Shown here in pieces: positions 34,503 through 43,189 of a DNA stretch of 64,000 nt (positions within the stretch are counted from its first letter, which is position 1; every line of letters starts with the position of its first letter). This DNA comes from CAYRJD01 sp965212125. Lineage in GTDB: Bacteria > Actinomycetota > Acidimicrobiia > Acidimicrobiales > Poriferisodalaceae. The stretch lies in assembly GCA_965212125.1 (NCBI GenBank), contig OZ243045.1, positions 744,001-808,000 of the forward strand, written 5' to 3'. The notes beneath the pieces are model-generated. The model searched no databases and had not been told where the DNA came from. It worked only from the letters and a program-made list of their open reading frames with translations. Both the position numbers and the translations under genes were made by a program.

Positions 34503-35843
34503 ATGGGTAACGAAAATGCAATATCAGATCCTTCTAGCGAATGGGGGTTTGAAACACGAATGATCCACTCCGGGCAGAGCCCGGATGGTGACACCGGCTC
34601 TCGCACTGTGCCGATCTATCAAACGACTTCTTACGTGTTCCGCGATTCGGACCACGCACAGAACTTGTTTGCACTCTCAGAGATTGGCAACATCTATACG
34701 CGCATCATGAACCCGACCCAGCACGTGCTGGAAGAGCGCATCAACGCTCTTGAAGGTGGCGTTCGCACAGCGGTCGGCTTGCCCGGCACGCTGGCGGTGT
34801 CATCGGGTCAGGCGGCGGAAACACTGGCTGTGCTCAACCTGGCAGAGGTGGGCGATCACATCGTGGCGAGCCCATCGCTTTACGGCGGCACATACAACCT
34901 GTTTCATTACACGCTGCCAAAGCTGGGCATCAACGTCAGCTTTGTGAGCGACCCGGATAACCCGGACGCTTGGCGAGCAGAGGTGCAAGACAACACGCGG
35001 GCCTTCTACGGCGAGTCGATCGGCAACCCGAAGAACGATGTGTTTGATTTTGAAGGTGTTAGCGCGGTGGCGCACGAGGTCGGCGTACCGCTGATTATCG
35101 ATAACACCGTGCCAACGCCGTATCTGTGCAACCCTCTGAAGCACGGCGCCGACATCGTGGTGCATTCGGCTACCAAGTTCATTGGCGGCCACGGAACCTC
35201 AATCGGTGGACTGATTGTGGACGGTGGCACGTTTGACTTTGGTGCTTCGGGTCGGCATGCGATGTTTACAGAGCCTGATCTGAGCTATCACGGTCTGGAA
35301 TATTGGCCGGCGCTAGGGGCTGGCTCCTACATCGTCAAGGCCAGAGTTCAACTGCTGCGCGACATCGGTGCCGCAGTTGCGCCGTTCAACGCATTCTTGT
35401 TCTTGCAGGGCATTGAGACGCTTTCTCTACGGATGGAGCGTCACGTGCAAAACGCTCAGCTTGTTGCTGAGTACCTGGAAGGGCACAAGCAGGTTGAGTG
35501 GGTTCGCTATGCCGGGCTGAAGTCCAGTCCGTATAACGAGCGGGCGCAGCGGTATTTGCCTAAAGGGCCGGGTTCGGTTCTTGCGTTTGGTATCGCTGGT
35601 GGCGTCAAGGCCGGGCAGAAGTTTGCCGAGAGCGTTGAACTGCACAGCCACGTGGCCAACATTGGCGACGTGCGCAGTTTGGTTATCCATCCTGCCAGCA
35701 CCACGCACAGCCAGCTGACGCCGGAAGAGCAGATAAGCACAGGAACTGATCCGAACCTGGTTCGGTTGTCTGTGGGCTTGGAAACCGCCGCCGACATTTT
35801 GGCTGACCTTGATGTCGGATTTGAGGCCGCAGCAAGCATTTAG
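34503..35843 (+). CDS. O-acetylhomoserine (thiol)-lyase, copy 2
   Basis: 446 aa from the ATG at 34503, chosen for its gaaagga ribosome site. Same fold and motifs as the 7091 gene: GFETRMIHSGQ, VPIYQTTSYVF, YTRIMNPTQ and PLP lysine in HSATKFIGGHG. The two diverge clearly in the middle (DNTVPTPYLCNPLKHG against DATFATPYLCQPMAHG). Having two suggests different acceptors or sulfur donors, or differential expression. It is followed by a 3x15-bp junction repeat. Confidence 0.88.
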   Translation: MGNENAISDPSSEWGFETRMIHSGQSPDGDTGSRTVPIYQTTSYVFRDSDHAQNLFALSEIGNIYTRIMNPTQHVLEERINALEGGVRTAVGLPGTLAVSSGQAAETLAVLNLAEVGDHIVASPSLYGGTYNLFHYTLPKLGINVSFVSDPDNPDAWRAEVQDNTRAFYGESIGNPKNDVFDFEGVSAVAHEVGVPLIIDNTVPTPYLCNPLKHGADIVVHSATKFIGGHGTSIGGLIVDGGTFDFGASGRHAMFTEPDLSYHGLEYWPALGAGSYIVKARVQLLRDIGAAVAPFNAFLFLQGIETLSLRMERHVQNAQLVAEYLEGHKQVEWVRYAGLKSSPYNERAQRYLPKGPGSVLAFGIAGGVKAGQKFAESVELHSHVANIGDVRSLVIHPASTTHSQLTPEEQISTGTDPNLVRLSVGLETAADILADLDVGFEAAASI

Positions 35844-35858
35844 CTGGCTAGCTATTAG

Positions 35859-35900
35859 TTAGCCAACTAGTAACTAGCCAACTAGTAACTAGCCAACTAG
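35859..35900 (+). repeat. 15-bp tandem units with stop codons between genes
   Basis: taactagccaactag occurs at 35871-35885 and 35886-35900, with a partial first copy at 35859-35870. It fills the 66-base gap between metY copy 2 and the hydratase gene. Every unit contains TAA and TAG. Confidence 0.9.
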
Positions 35901-35909
35901 CTTGGCCTA

Positions 35910-36770
35910 GTGCTTCCGAAACGATTAGCCGCTGCGGCTGACTCGCTTTGGAACTATCAGACTGCCAGCCCCAGGCCGGGCGCCCTGCCCGAGCTTGAGG
36001 CGCAGTTTGCCGACCTGTCTATTGATGATGGGTTAGCTATTCAGACTGAGTTGCATCGCCGCCGCGCTGCTGGTGGGGCAGCTGGTGGTGGTGCGGCTGA
36101 TGGTGCGGCTGGTGGAGCAACCGACCAAACACCGCTCGTCGGTTACAAGGTCGGCCTGACTTCGCCGCGCGCACGCAAGGCAGTCGGCAGCGACACGCGC
36201 CCGTTTGGGCACTTGACAAGGTTGGTAGAGAACGGCGCTTCTTTAGCGTCTGTAATACCGGGCTGGCCGCGCCCCAGCAAAGGTCTTGGCGCAATCAGCA
36301 TCGAAACAGAAATGTGCTTTGAGGTCGCCAAGCCCATAGCGGGCGAGAGCTTTGACCCCGCGCAAGTGCCAGAGCACGTTGCGGGGGTGTTCGCCGGGTT
36401 TGAAATAAACGAGCGACGCCTGACCCCAAAGGCAGGCCTTGCGCTGCTGGTAGCCGACAATCTCACAAACTGGGCGATCGTGAAGGGCACGGGAGTGCCG
36501 CCACCGCCAGCCGACGTCTTAGACGACACTCGGGTGGTTGTTACCTGCAACGGGGAAGAGCGACTGGCATGCACCGCAGCTGAGATGGTCGACAACCCTT
36601 ACCAGTCGATTGCTGCGCTAGCTGCGACCTTGCACCGCCACGGGCTGGGGCTTGAGCCCGGACAGCTTGTGATCACCGGCGCATACATCACGTTCGCGCT
36701 AGACAACAACGATGCCAGCCAAACTTGGCGGGCGGAATACTCCGGCATTGGAGCGGTAGAGGTCAGATGA
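35910..36770 (+). CDS. 2-keto-4-pentenoate hydratase / 4-oxalocrotonate decarboxylase family protein
   Basis: 286 aa, GTG start. Fumarylacetoacetase-like fold of the MhpD/DmpE/DmpH type: VGYKVGLTSPRARKAVG, EMCFEVAKPIAG with a metal Glu, VFAGFEINERR, and DNPYQSIAALAATLHRHGLGLEPGQLVITGAYI. Members hydrate or decarboxylate dienols from meta-cleavage of aromatics. An inserted Gly/Ala-rich stretch (about residues 52-70) is encoded by a GGTGGTGCGGCT-type repeat. It overlaps the dehydrogenase by four bases (ATGA). Confidence 0.83.
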   Translation: MLPKRLAAAADSLWNYQTASPRPGALPELEAQFADLSIDDGLAIQTELHRRRAAGGAAGGGAADGAAGGATDQTPLVGYKVGLTSPRARKAVGSDTRPFGHLTRLVENGASLASVIPGWPRPSKGLGAISIETEMCFEVAKPIAGESFDPAQVPEHVAGVFAGFEINERRLTPKAGLALLVADNLTNWAIVKGTGVPPPPADVLDDTRVVVTCNGEERLACTAAEMVDNPYQSIAALAATLHRHGLGLEPGQLVITGAYITFALDNNDASQTWRAEYSGIGAVEVR

Positions 36771-37747
36771 ACATCCTCGTCACAAAGACCTTGACCCTGC
36801 CTGAGGTTTCAACAGAAGATCTAGCGCAGATTCAGACCGCCGCAGGCGCCGATGCGAACGTAATCGTGGTTGACAGCCCGCGTGATGGGATTGCGCACGC
36901 CGCTGACATTGAGGTGGTGTTAGGGCTTACCACGAAGCGGCTGTTCAAAGCCGCCACGAAACTGCGCTGGGTGCACGCGACCGCCTCCGGCATTGACATG
37001 TTTATGTACCCAGAGTTCGTAGACAGCCCGGTCATTTTGACCGGAGAGAAGGGGCTGGTTGGCAGCCACTTGGCTGATCATGGATTTGGCCTGCTGTTAG
37101 CCCTGACCCGCCGCATCGCAATGGCAATCAAACTTGGCCCCGCGGGTTGGGCGAATGACAAGCGTGAGTTGATGCGTTTCAGCGAGCTTGAGCTTGAAGG
37201 TATGACGATGGGAATACTCGGGTTTGGCGGCACGGGCAGGCATCTGGCAAAGCGAGCGACCGCGTTCGGTATGCCGGTTCAAGCGCTTGACCTATTTGAC
37301 GTAGAGCCCGCCCCGGAGCACGGAGTTGCCCAGGTGCTTGGGTTTGACGCACTGTCTGAAGTGGTTAGCACGTCAGACGTGGTGGCCATTGCGCTACCGC
37401 TAACTGAGGCCACGAACGCCCTGTTTGATGCTGCGCTTTTTGCGCAGATGAAACCCAATGCGATTTTGCTCAATGTGACCCGTGGCGAAATAGTCGACAA
37501 GGACGCTTTAGAGACGGCCTTGGTTAATGGCACCATCGGCGGGGCCGCGCTAGATGTAACGCCGCAAGAACCACTACCGCCAGAAAGCCCTCTGTGGGAA
37601 CTTGACAACTGCGTGATGACACCGCACACGGCTGGCGCATCGCAGTTGCGCAGCAAGCGCAACCTGGATCGGTTCTGCCGCAACCTGGTCGCCTACCGGA
37701 ACGGGCAGCCGCTCGAAGGACTGGTTGATAAGCAGGCTGGGTTTTAG
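36767..37747 (+). CDS. D-isomer-specific 2-hydroxyacid dehydrogenase family protein
   Basis: 326 aa, ATG overlapping the upstream stop (ATGA). NAD(P) Rossmann motif GILGFGGTGRHLAKRA near residue 148. The catalytic Arg lies in NVTRGEIVDKDAL, the Glu in the QEPLPPESPLWEL region, and the His in MTPHTAGASQ. It reduces 2-keto acids or oxidises 2-hydroxy acids. Coupling to the hydratase suggests a shared 2-keto-acid intermediate (inference). It converges on tesB across a shared repeat. Confidence 0.87.
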   Translation: MNILVTKTLTLPEVSTEDLAQIQTAAGADANVIVVDSPRDGIAHAADIEVVLGLTTKRLFKAATKLRWVHATASGIDMFMYPEFVDSPVILTGEKGLVGSHLADHGFGLLLALTRRIAMAIKLGPAGWANDKRELMRFSELELEGMTMGILGFGGTGRHLAKRATAFGMPVQALDLFDVEPAPEHGVAQVLGFDALSEVVSTSDVVAIALPLTEATNALFDAALFAQMKPNAILLNVTRGEIVDKDALETALVNGTIGGAALDVTPQEPLPPESPLWELDNCVMTPHTAGASQLRSKRNLDRFCRNLVAYRNGQPLEGLVDKQAGF

Positions 37748-37780
37748 TCAGGCTGGCTTTTAGTCAGGCTGGGTTTTGCG
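37733..37780 (+). repeat. Three 16-bp units spanning two convergent gene ends
   Basis: caggctgggttttagt and variants at 37733-37748, 37749-37764 and 37765-37780. The first unit holds the stop of the 2-hydroxyacid dehydrogenase and the second holds the stop of tesB on the other strand. The array supplies both gene ends. Confidence 0.9.
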
Positions 37781-38575
37781 CTCACGCAGCAAAAGCTCTT
37801 GCGCGATCGTCGCCACGTGAAGGCCGTCGATCGAAAAAAGGTTGCCAACCGTCATTCCCCGCGCATTGCTAAGCCCATGGCAATCAAAGTGATAGAGATG
37901 CCACTGGTCGGCGCGTAGCGGACGGTGAAACCAAATGGAGTGGTCAAGGGACGCCCCCATGAACTTGTCGTGGTACTGCTCACGTGGCACCTGCAGCGGA
38001 TGCAGCGAGCGGGCAGCATCAAAATGAACCGAATCTGATGTGAAAGCCAGGCCGCAGATGTGCTGGCGTGGATCGTCAGGCATTGGGTCGCTGATTCGCA
38101 CCCAGCCCAAGGCTTGGCTTGACCCAGGCAGGCTTTCCAACTGCCGACGTTCCATTATCCAAGGCCACCAGTCCCTCTTGTCGGAGAACTCAGCGTTGGG
38201 GGAGGGTGCCGGCGGAATGCGCGCAGTCTGCACTTCGGCTTCCTCTTCGTAAACGTGAAACGAGCAGGACAGATTTAAGATCGCGCCGCCGCTTTGGCGC
38301 GCCACGACCGCCCGAGTGCAAAACGACCTGCCGTCTCGCAAGCGATCAACCTCGTAGCGGATTGGTTCAACGGTTGAGCCGCCCTTTATGAAATAGGCGT
38401 GCACCGAATGTGCCACAAATCGCTCATCAACGGTTTTCATGGCCGCCCAGAGCCCCTGGCAGATCACCTGCCCGCCATAAACACGCCCCCAGTGATAGCT
38501 GGGGCTGAGCCCGATGTAGGTGTCGGGGCCGTGCTGTTCAAGGTGCATTACCTGGTTAAAGGTGGTGAGTTCCAT
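37760..38575 (-). CDS. tesB: Acyl-CoA thioesterase II
   Basis: 271 aa, double hot-dog fold. YIGLSPSYHWGRVYGGQVICQGLWAA is the first hot-dog helix; HSVHAYFIKGGSTVEPIRYEVDRLRDGRSFCTRAV is the conserved TesB block; the second half has LDHSIWFHRPLRADQWHLYH with the catalytic Asp. It hydrolyses acyl-CoA to free acid. It is the last gene of the beta-oxidation operon, 18 bases after the enoyl-CoA hydratase. Confidence 0.9.
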   Translation of the reverse strand: MELTTFNQVMHLEQHGPDTYIGLSPSYHWGRVYGGQVICQGLWAAMKTVDERFVAHSVHAYFIKGGSTVEPIRYEVDRLRDGRSFCTRAVVARQSGGAILNLSCSFHVYEEEAEVQTARIPPAPSPNAEFSDKRDWWPWIMERRQLESLPGSSQALGWVRISDPMPDDPRQHICGLAFTSDSVHFDAARSLHPLQVPREQYHDKFMGASLDHSIWFHRPLRADQWHLYHFDCHGLSNARGMTVGNLFSIDGLHVATIAQELLLRERKTQPD

Positions 38576-38593
38576 TAGTCGCCGCCTGGCCTT

Positions 38594-39397
38594 TTAGCTG
38601 CCCGTGAAGTTGGGTGTGCGGCGGTCGTTCATTGCGTTCACGCCTTCCACCCAATCCTTGGTTGCGCGCAAGCGATCTTGCTCGGCCTTTTCGTGATCGG
38701 TAGCGGCTTTGATGGCCGCGGGCAGATGTCCGCGCATGGTTTGGCGGATTGAGTCGATTGCCATTGGCGCAGACATGGCTATTTCACGCGCAAACTCATG
38801 TGCTTGCGAGCGCAGGTCTTCGGCTGGCACCAAGCGATCGGCCAGGCCGAGCTCAAGTGCCTCTTCGCCGGGCACTCGCCGACCTGTGTACAGAAGCTCC
38901 AGGGCTCGTTGTTGGCCGACTAGCGCGGGGAGGGTGACCGTGAGTCCGAATCCGTGATGAAAGCCAAGCCGTGCGAAGTTTGCGGCAAAGCGAGCCTGCG
39001 GTGTGGCAATGCGGAAGTCGGCTGCGCACGCCAGTCCCAATCCGCCGCCGACGGCTGCGCCTTGCACCGCGGCGACTATCGGGGTTTTGGTAGAGAAGAG
39101 GTCAAAGGCGGCGTCGTATAGGTGGCGTGGGTTGGCGGCCGTGCTAGCCGAACCCGTGCCAGCGGGGCGCTGCCCGTCTTGGCCGTACTGCGCGCCGGCG
39201 CAGAAGTTCTTTCCCTCCGAACGCAACACAGCCACGCGACAAGCCGATTCACTGTCTAGGTCGGTCAGAGCGGTGACCAGCGAATCGATTAGCGCCATGT
39301 CAAAAAAGTTGTGCGGCGGGCGGTGTATTTCAATGATGGCTACGTGGTCATCGCCCAAACCCACCGTTAGGTCTCCGTAGGTGCCAAGCTCTGCCAT
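38594..39397 (-). CDS. Enoyl-CoA hydratase/isomerase
   Basis: 267 aa from the ATG at 39397; a longer frame to 39517 overlaps the dehydrogenase and lacks family similarity. Crotonase motifs: VAIIEIHRPPHNFFDMALIDSL, VLRSEGKNFCAGAQYG (oxyanion hole), VQGAAVGGGLGLACAADFRIA and LGFHHGFGLTVTLPALVG. The Asp/Asn/Phe-rich NFF signature occurs in actinobacterial hydratases of sterol or branched-acid operons. Starts 25 bases after the upstream gene. Confidence 0.88.
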   Translation of the reverse strand: MAELGTYGDLTVGLGDDHVAIIEIHRPPHNFFDMALIDSLVTALTDLDSESACRVAVLRSEGKNFCAGAQYGQDGQRPAGTGSASTAANPRHLYDAAFDLFSTKTPIVAAVQGAAVGGGLGLACAADFRIATPQARFAANFARLGFHHGFGLTVTLPALVGQQRALELLYTGRRVPGEEALELGLADRLVPAEDLRSQAHEFAREIAMSAPMAIDSIRQTMRGHLPAAIKAATDHEKAEQDRLRATKDWVEGVNAMNDRRTPNFTGS

Positions 39398-39422
39398 AGC
39401 TAGAGCGTAGGAGCTAGCAGGC

Positions 39423-40679
39423 CTAGCGGGCTTGGCCGGAGGTAATGAGCGGGTACAAGCCGTCGGCGCCTTGCGAGGTTGCGATGGCTCCAAGCAGGCC
39501 CGCACATTCGGCTTCAACGCCGTATTCCAAGCGCCACGACCACAGCCGGCGGCTTAGATGATGCAGCGGGTATTCCTGCGTCATGCCCATAGCGCCGTGT
39601 GCTTGGTGGCTCGCCTTGGTGGCGCGGGCGGCGGCTTGATTTGCCAGCAGCTTCACCGCGCCGATTTCAAATTCGGCGGCGTTTATGTCGGCGCCTGATG
39701 TGGCGGTAGCGCCTGCGGCGGCATCCTCCAGCGCGCGGTAGGCAGCCAAGCCAGCTACCTGTGCGTTTATTCCTAGCAGGGCGGCATCTTGCGCGCCCCA
39801 CACCAGGTGCTGCTGCACTGCTTGGAAGCGGGCAACCGGGCGGCCGAACTGGATTCGATCATTGGTGTAGCTGACCGTCAGCTGAGTCATCTTTTGCAAA
39901 GCACCAGCCATCAACGCGGCCCGTGAGAGTGAGCCGCGCAGACGACAAGCCCATTCGCTGACGCTGGGCGGAGCTAGGCAGGCCGTCGCGCTGGTGTTGT
40001 CAAAGCTCACCGTGTCCCGTGGTTCGCCAGCCAAGTTGCGTTTTGGAGTGATCTTTGCTTTTGCCGGATCAACTGAGACGACTAGCGCGGGCTGTGGATT
40101 AAGCCGACCGTGCGGATTATCGGCGCCGGTAGTAGTGCTTGCCCCTGCGGTACTTGCGGCGGTGTCTTGGTTGCCGGCTGCCACAAAAACGATTCGACTG
40201 GCGGCGCTAGCCCAGGGCACGCTGGTGAGTGAGCCGTTCAGCTTGACTTCCAGCGGTTCGGCGGAGTGCATGGAATCTGCGCCTGCCGCGCCTTCCACCG
40301 TCGGAGTGCTTGTGGTTCTGGTGGGCACTGCTAGCGGGCGTGAGCTATCTGGTAGCTCCAGTCCGGCCTCCGAAAGCAGCCAGCCGCCCAAGATGGATGT
40401 CTCTGCCGCCGGAATGGGTGCGGCGTAATAGCCCAACAAGCGCAGCACTTCCAAAGCATCAAGCAAGGTGCCGCCCGAACCACCAGCGCTTTCGGGAATG
40501 GAAATATGCGCAAAGCCGATCTCGCTGAACGCCTGCCAGAGCTCTTCGGCCCAGCCGCTCGCTTCGGCGGCTTGCACGGCTTCGGGGGAGCAGTGTTCGT
40601 CCAGGAGGCGAGTGAGCGTTTCGGTGATTAGCGGATCGGCCGTGGTCACGGTGATGTCGTTCGCAGGTGAGCCGTTCAC
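39423..40679 (-). CDS. Acyl-CoA dehydrogenase, beta-type partner subunit
   Basis: 418 aa, GTG start overlapping the upstream dehydrogenase stop (GTGA). The dehydrogenase fold is recognisable: GFAHISIPESAGGSGGTLLDALEVLRLLGYY, NDRIQFGRPVARFQAVQQHLV, and the C-terminal SHQAHGAMGMTQEYPLHHLSRRLW. An Ala/Thr-rich insertion sits at about residues 175-200. The middle FAD/substrate motifs are weak. Tandem unlike pairs of this kind form alpha2-beta2 dehydrogenases in actinobacteria (family knowledge), so this is probably the partner of the next gene. Confidence 0.85.
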   Translation of the reverse strand: MNGSPANDITVTTADPLITETLTRLLDEHCSPEAVQAAEASGWAEELWQAFSEIGFAHISIPESAGGSGGTLLDALEVLRLLGYYAAPIPAAETSILGGWLLSEAGLELPDSSRPLAVPTRTTSTPTVEGAAGADSMHSAEPLEVKLNGSLTSVPWASAASRIVFVAAGNQDTAASTAGASTTTGADNPHGRLNPQPALVVSVDPAKAKITPKRNLAGEPRDTVSFDNTSATACLAPPSVSEWACRLRGSLSRAALMAGALQKMTQLTVSYTNDRIQFGRPVARFQAVQQHLVWGAQDAALLGINAQVAGLAAYRALEDAAAGATATSGADINAAEFEIGAVKLLANQAAARATKASHQAHGAMGMTQEYPLHHLSRRLWSWRLEYGVEAECAGLLGAIATSQGADGLYPLITSGQAR

Positions 40680-41836
40680 GTGGGCAGCCCCTCTAGGCCT
40701 TTGGCCGCTACCGAGCGCAATATTTCAATGGTGCCGCCTCGAATCGTGTTACTCGGAAACGTCACCACGCACTGCGCCATCATCCGCTCAAACAAAGACT
40801 CAGAGTCGGGGGAGTACTCACGATTGATCAGGTTCACCATGCGTTCAACCACCTCTTGCTCAAATCGTGTGCCCATCTCTTTAACGAGAGCCGACTCAAC
40901 CGAAGGCGCCTGACCGTCGTCAATCAGCCTGGCAACCGACAGCGACAGGTTGCGAATGCCCCACCAACGCGCTGCCAGCTCGCCAAACAGATCCGACACC
41001 GCTTGCGACAGCGGCCCGCCTTCGCTCTCGCGCAGCAGCTGCTCAACGGTTGAAAACGGCGACAGCCAGCGATCTGGGCCGCCACGCTCGTATGCCATTT
41101 CGGTGGTGTTTTGATTCCAACCCATGCCGGGCTGGCCCACAACATTTTCGTCGGGCACGAACACGTCGTTGAACGTGACCTCGTTGAAATGATGCGAACC
41201 GTCAAGAAACGGAATTGGGCTTATCTCCAGCCCGGGCGATTTCAGATCAATAAGCAGCTGCGACAAGCCCGCGTGCTTGTTGTTGTCCTCAACGGGCGCA
41301 GTTCGCAGCAGGCAAATAAACCAGTCGTTTTTGTGCGCGTTTGAAGTCCAAATCTTGGTGCCGTTAACTATCCAGCCGTTGTCGGCGCGCTCCGCACTTG
41401 TGGAAACCGACGCCAGATCCGAACCGCTGTCGGGTTCGCTCATGCCTATTGAAAAGCCCAGCTCGCCGCGGCAAATCGGCGGCAAAAACCGGTCGCGCTG
41501 CTCGTCGGTGCCGAACTTGTAAATCACATTGCCGGTCTGGCGATCGGCAACCCAGTGATGACCGACCGGCGCCCCCCAACGCAGCATCTCCTCAACGACG
41601 ATGAAGCGCTCGACCGCGGTCCTGTCAGATCCGCCCCACTGCGACGGCAGTGCCATGCCCACCCAACCCTGCTCGCCCAGCTTGAGCGAAAACTCACGAT
41701 CGTGGCGGGCAGCCATACCCAGACCAGGCTGATGGGTGCCTGGTGGTAGCTCGGCGGCCAGAAACTCCCGCACCCGCGCCTGTAGCGCAAGCTCGGTTTC
41801 AGTTAGCTCGGTAGACCTGAATTGCATGGCAGGCAA
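40676..41836 (-). CDS. Acyl-CoA dehydrogenase, alpha-type partner subunit
   Basis: 386 aa. Complete set of motifs: GMALPSQWGGSDRTAVE, IGMSEPDSGSDLASVSTSAE, WIVNGTKIWTSNAHKND, VTFNDVFVPDENVVGQPGMGW, and C-terminal FPSNTIRGGTIEILRSVAAKGLEGLP. It oxidises an acyl-CoA to the enoyl-CoA, passing electrons to ETF. It is translationally coupled to the partner subunit downstream and starts 80 bases after the thiolase gene. Confidence 0.9.
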   Translation of the reverse strand: MPAMQFRSTELTETELALQARVREFLAAELPPGTHQPGLGMAARHDREFSLKLGEQGWVGMALPSQWGGSDRTAVERFIVVEEMLRWGAPVGHHWVADRQTGNVIYKFGTDEQRDRFLPPICRGELGFSIGMSEPDSGSDLASVSTSAERADNGWIVNGTKIWTSNAHKNDWFICLLRTAPVEDNNKHAGLSQLLIDLKSPGLEISPIPFLDGSHHFNEVTFNDVFVPDENVVGQPGMGWNQNTTEMAYERGGPDRWLSPFSTVEQLLRESEGGPLSQAVSDLFGELAARWWGIRNLSLSVARLIDDGQAPSVESALVKEMGTRFEQEVVERMVNLINREYSPDSESLFERMMAQCVVTFPSNTIRGGTIEILRSVAAKGLEGLPT

Positions 41837-41916
41837 GGCGCAGCGAGACTAAGCCCGCACGCAAGCCGCTGCGGAGATCGAGATCCCCTTGCGGAATATT
41901 GCGGGATATCTAAGCG

Positions 41917-43119
41917 TTAGCCCAGTTCCGTGCCGACAACGGCAACGAAGGACACGCACGCACCGGGCTGACCGCCCAGGTTGTGGGTGAGGCCTAGGGT
42001 CTTGCCCTGCTCGGTTACCGAAGATATCTGGCGCTCGGGTGGAGCTTCCTGGCGCAACTGCAGCCAGCACTCAAACAGCATCCGCAGACCGGACGCTCCG
42101 ATCGGATGTCCGAAGCTCTTGAGGCCGCCGTCGGGGTTAACCGGCAGATCGCCTTCAAGGTCAAACGTTCCCGCCACCGCCTCTTTCCAACCCAGGCCAC
42201 GCTCGGCGAAGCCAAGGTCTTCCATTAGCACTAGCTCGGTCGGAGTGAAGCAGTCATGCACCTCGGCCATCGCAATCTGCGAGCGAGGATCGGTAATCCC
42301 GGCCTGCTTGTATGCCTCGGCTGCCGATGCCTGCACCTCGCGGAAGGTGGTGTAGTCGTAGGTGGAGTCCAGCGCACCAGTTGCCGGGCCCGCCGAAAAG
42401 CTCAGCGCCTTCACGTACAGCGGGTTGTCCGTGTACTTGTGGGCGTCCTCGGCTCGCACGATTATCGCCGCAGCCGAACCGTCGCTCACACCGGAGCAGT
42501 CAAAAATGCCGAGCGGACCAGCAATCAGCGGGGAGCCGGAGATGGTCTCTTTAGCGACCTCTTTGCGGAACTGCGCCCGTGGGTTGAGTGCGCCGTTCTT
42601 GTGGTTTTTCCAAGCAATCCGAGTGAGAACCTCTTTCATGGTCTCCTCGTCAAGGCCGTATTTGTTGGCGTAAGCCGGGGCCAGCAAGCTGAACGTGGCC
42701 GGGGCGGTGATGGTTGAGCTGGTGCCGTCGCTCGGAGGAGCGGACCCCGTCAAACCGGAGTAGCCGCTGTCCTTCAGCTTTTCCACGCCGATCGCCATGA
42801 CCGTGTCATAAGCGCCGCTAGCCACTGCGTAGCAAGCGTTGCGAAAGGCCTCGGAGCCGGTGGCGCACATGTTTTCAAGACGGGTTACCGGCTTGTAGTC
42901 CAGTTGCAGCGGCTTCGACAGCGTCAGGCCGGAAACGCCCGAGCCCATTGTTCCCAGCCAAAATGCGTCAACGTCGTCTTGCGCTACGCCCGCCGATGCA
43001 TAAGCCTCGGTGGCGGCATCAATCAGCAGATCGTCTGCGCCACGATCCCAATGCTCGCCGAACGTGGTGCAGCCCATGCCGACAACTGCTACCTGATCAC
43101 GAATTCCGTGTGAAGCCAT
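41917..43119 (-). CDS. Thiolase (SCP-x / lipid-transfer type)
   Basis: 400 aa with a strong ribosome site (aagggagg, 7 nt before ATG). Thiolase fold: nucleophile Cys in LENMCATGSEAFRNA (Cys85), MAEVHDCFTPTELVLMEDLG, and the His of LKSFGHPIGASG. The C-terminal end HNLGGQPGACVSFV lacks the usual CxGGG pattern, as in SCP-x types. No DUF35 partner adjoins, which argues against the aldolase role seen in sterol operons. It heads the operon thiolase, two dehydrogenases, hydratase, thioesterase. A minus-strand TAAGAT about 45 bases upstream could be a -10 box. Confidence 0.88.
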   Translation of the reverse strand: MASHGIRDQVAVVGMGCTTFGEHWDRGADDLLIDAATEAYASAGVAQDDVDAFWLGTMGSGVSGLTLSKPLQLDYKPVTRLENMCATGSEAFRNACYAVASGAYDTVMAIGVEKLKDSGYSGLTGSAPPSDGTSSTITAPATFSLLAPAYANKYGLDEETMKEVLTRIAWKNHKNGALNPRAQFRKEVAKETISGSPLIAGPLGIFDCSGVSDGSAAAIIVRAEDAHKYTDNPLYVKALSFSAGPATGALDSTYDYTTFREVQASAAEAYKQAGITDPRSQIAMAEVHDCFTPTELVLMEDLGFAERGLGWKEAVAGTFDLEGDLPVNPDGGLKSFGHPIGASGLRMLFECWLQLRQEAPPERQISSVTEQGKTLGLTHNLGGQPGACVSFVAVVGTELG

Positions 43120-43189
43120 TTAACGCCTCCCTTATCGTTGCCCACCCAAAAAACTACGTGCCGAAATCTTAGCCGATGAAATGCCAGAG

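Noticed and set aside
35859..35900. The TAACTAGCCAACTAG array as an operator or att site
   Set aside because: It is one of many similar stop-containing stutters at gene ends in this window, and no adjacent recombinase or regulator supports a specific role.
41917..43119. Sterol side-chain aldolase (Ltp2-type) rather than thiolase
   Set aside because: The DUF35 partner that accompanies those aldolases is absent and the nucleophilic Cys85 is present, so thiolase is preferred.
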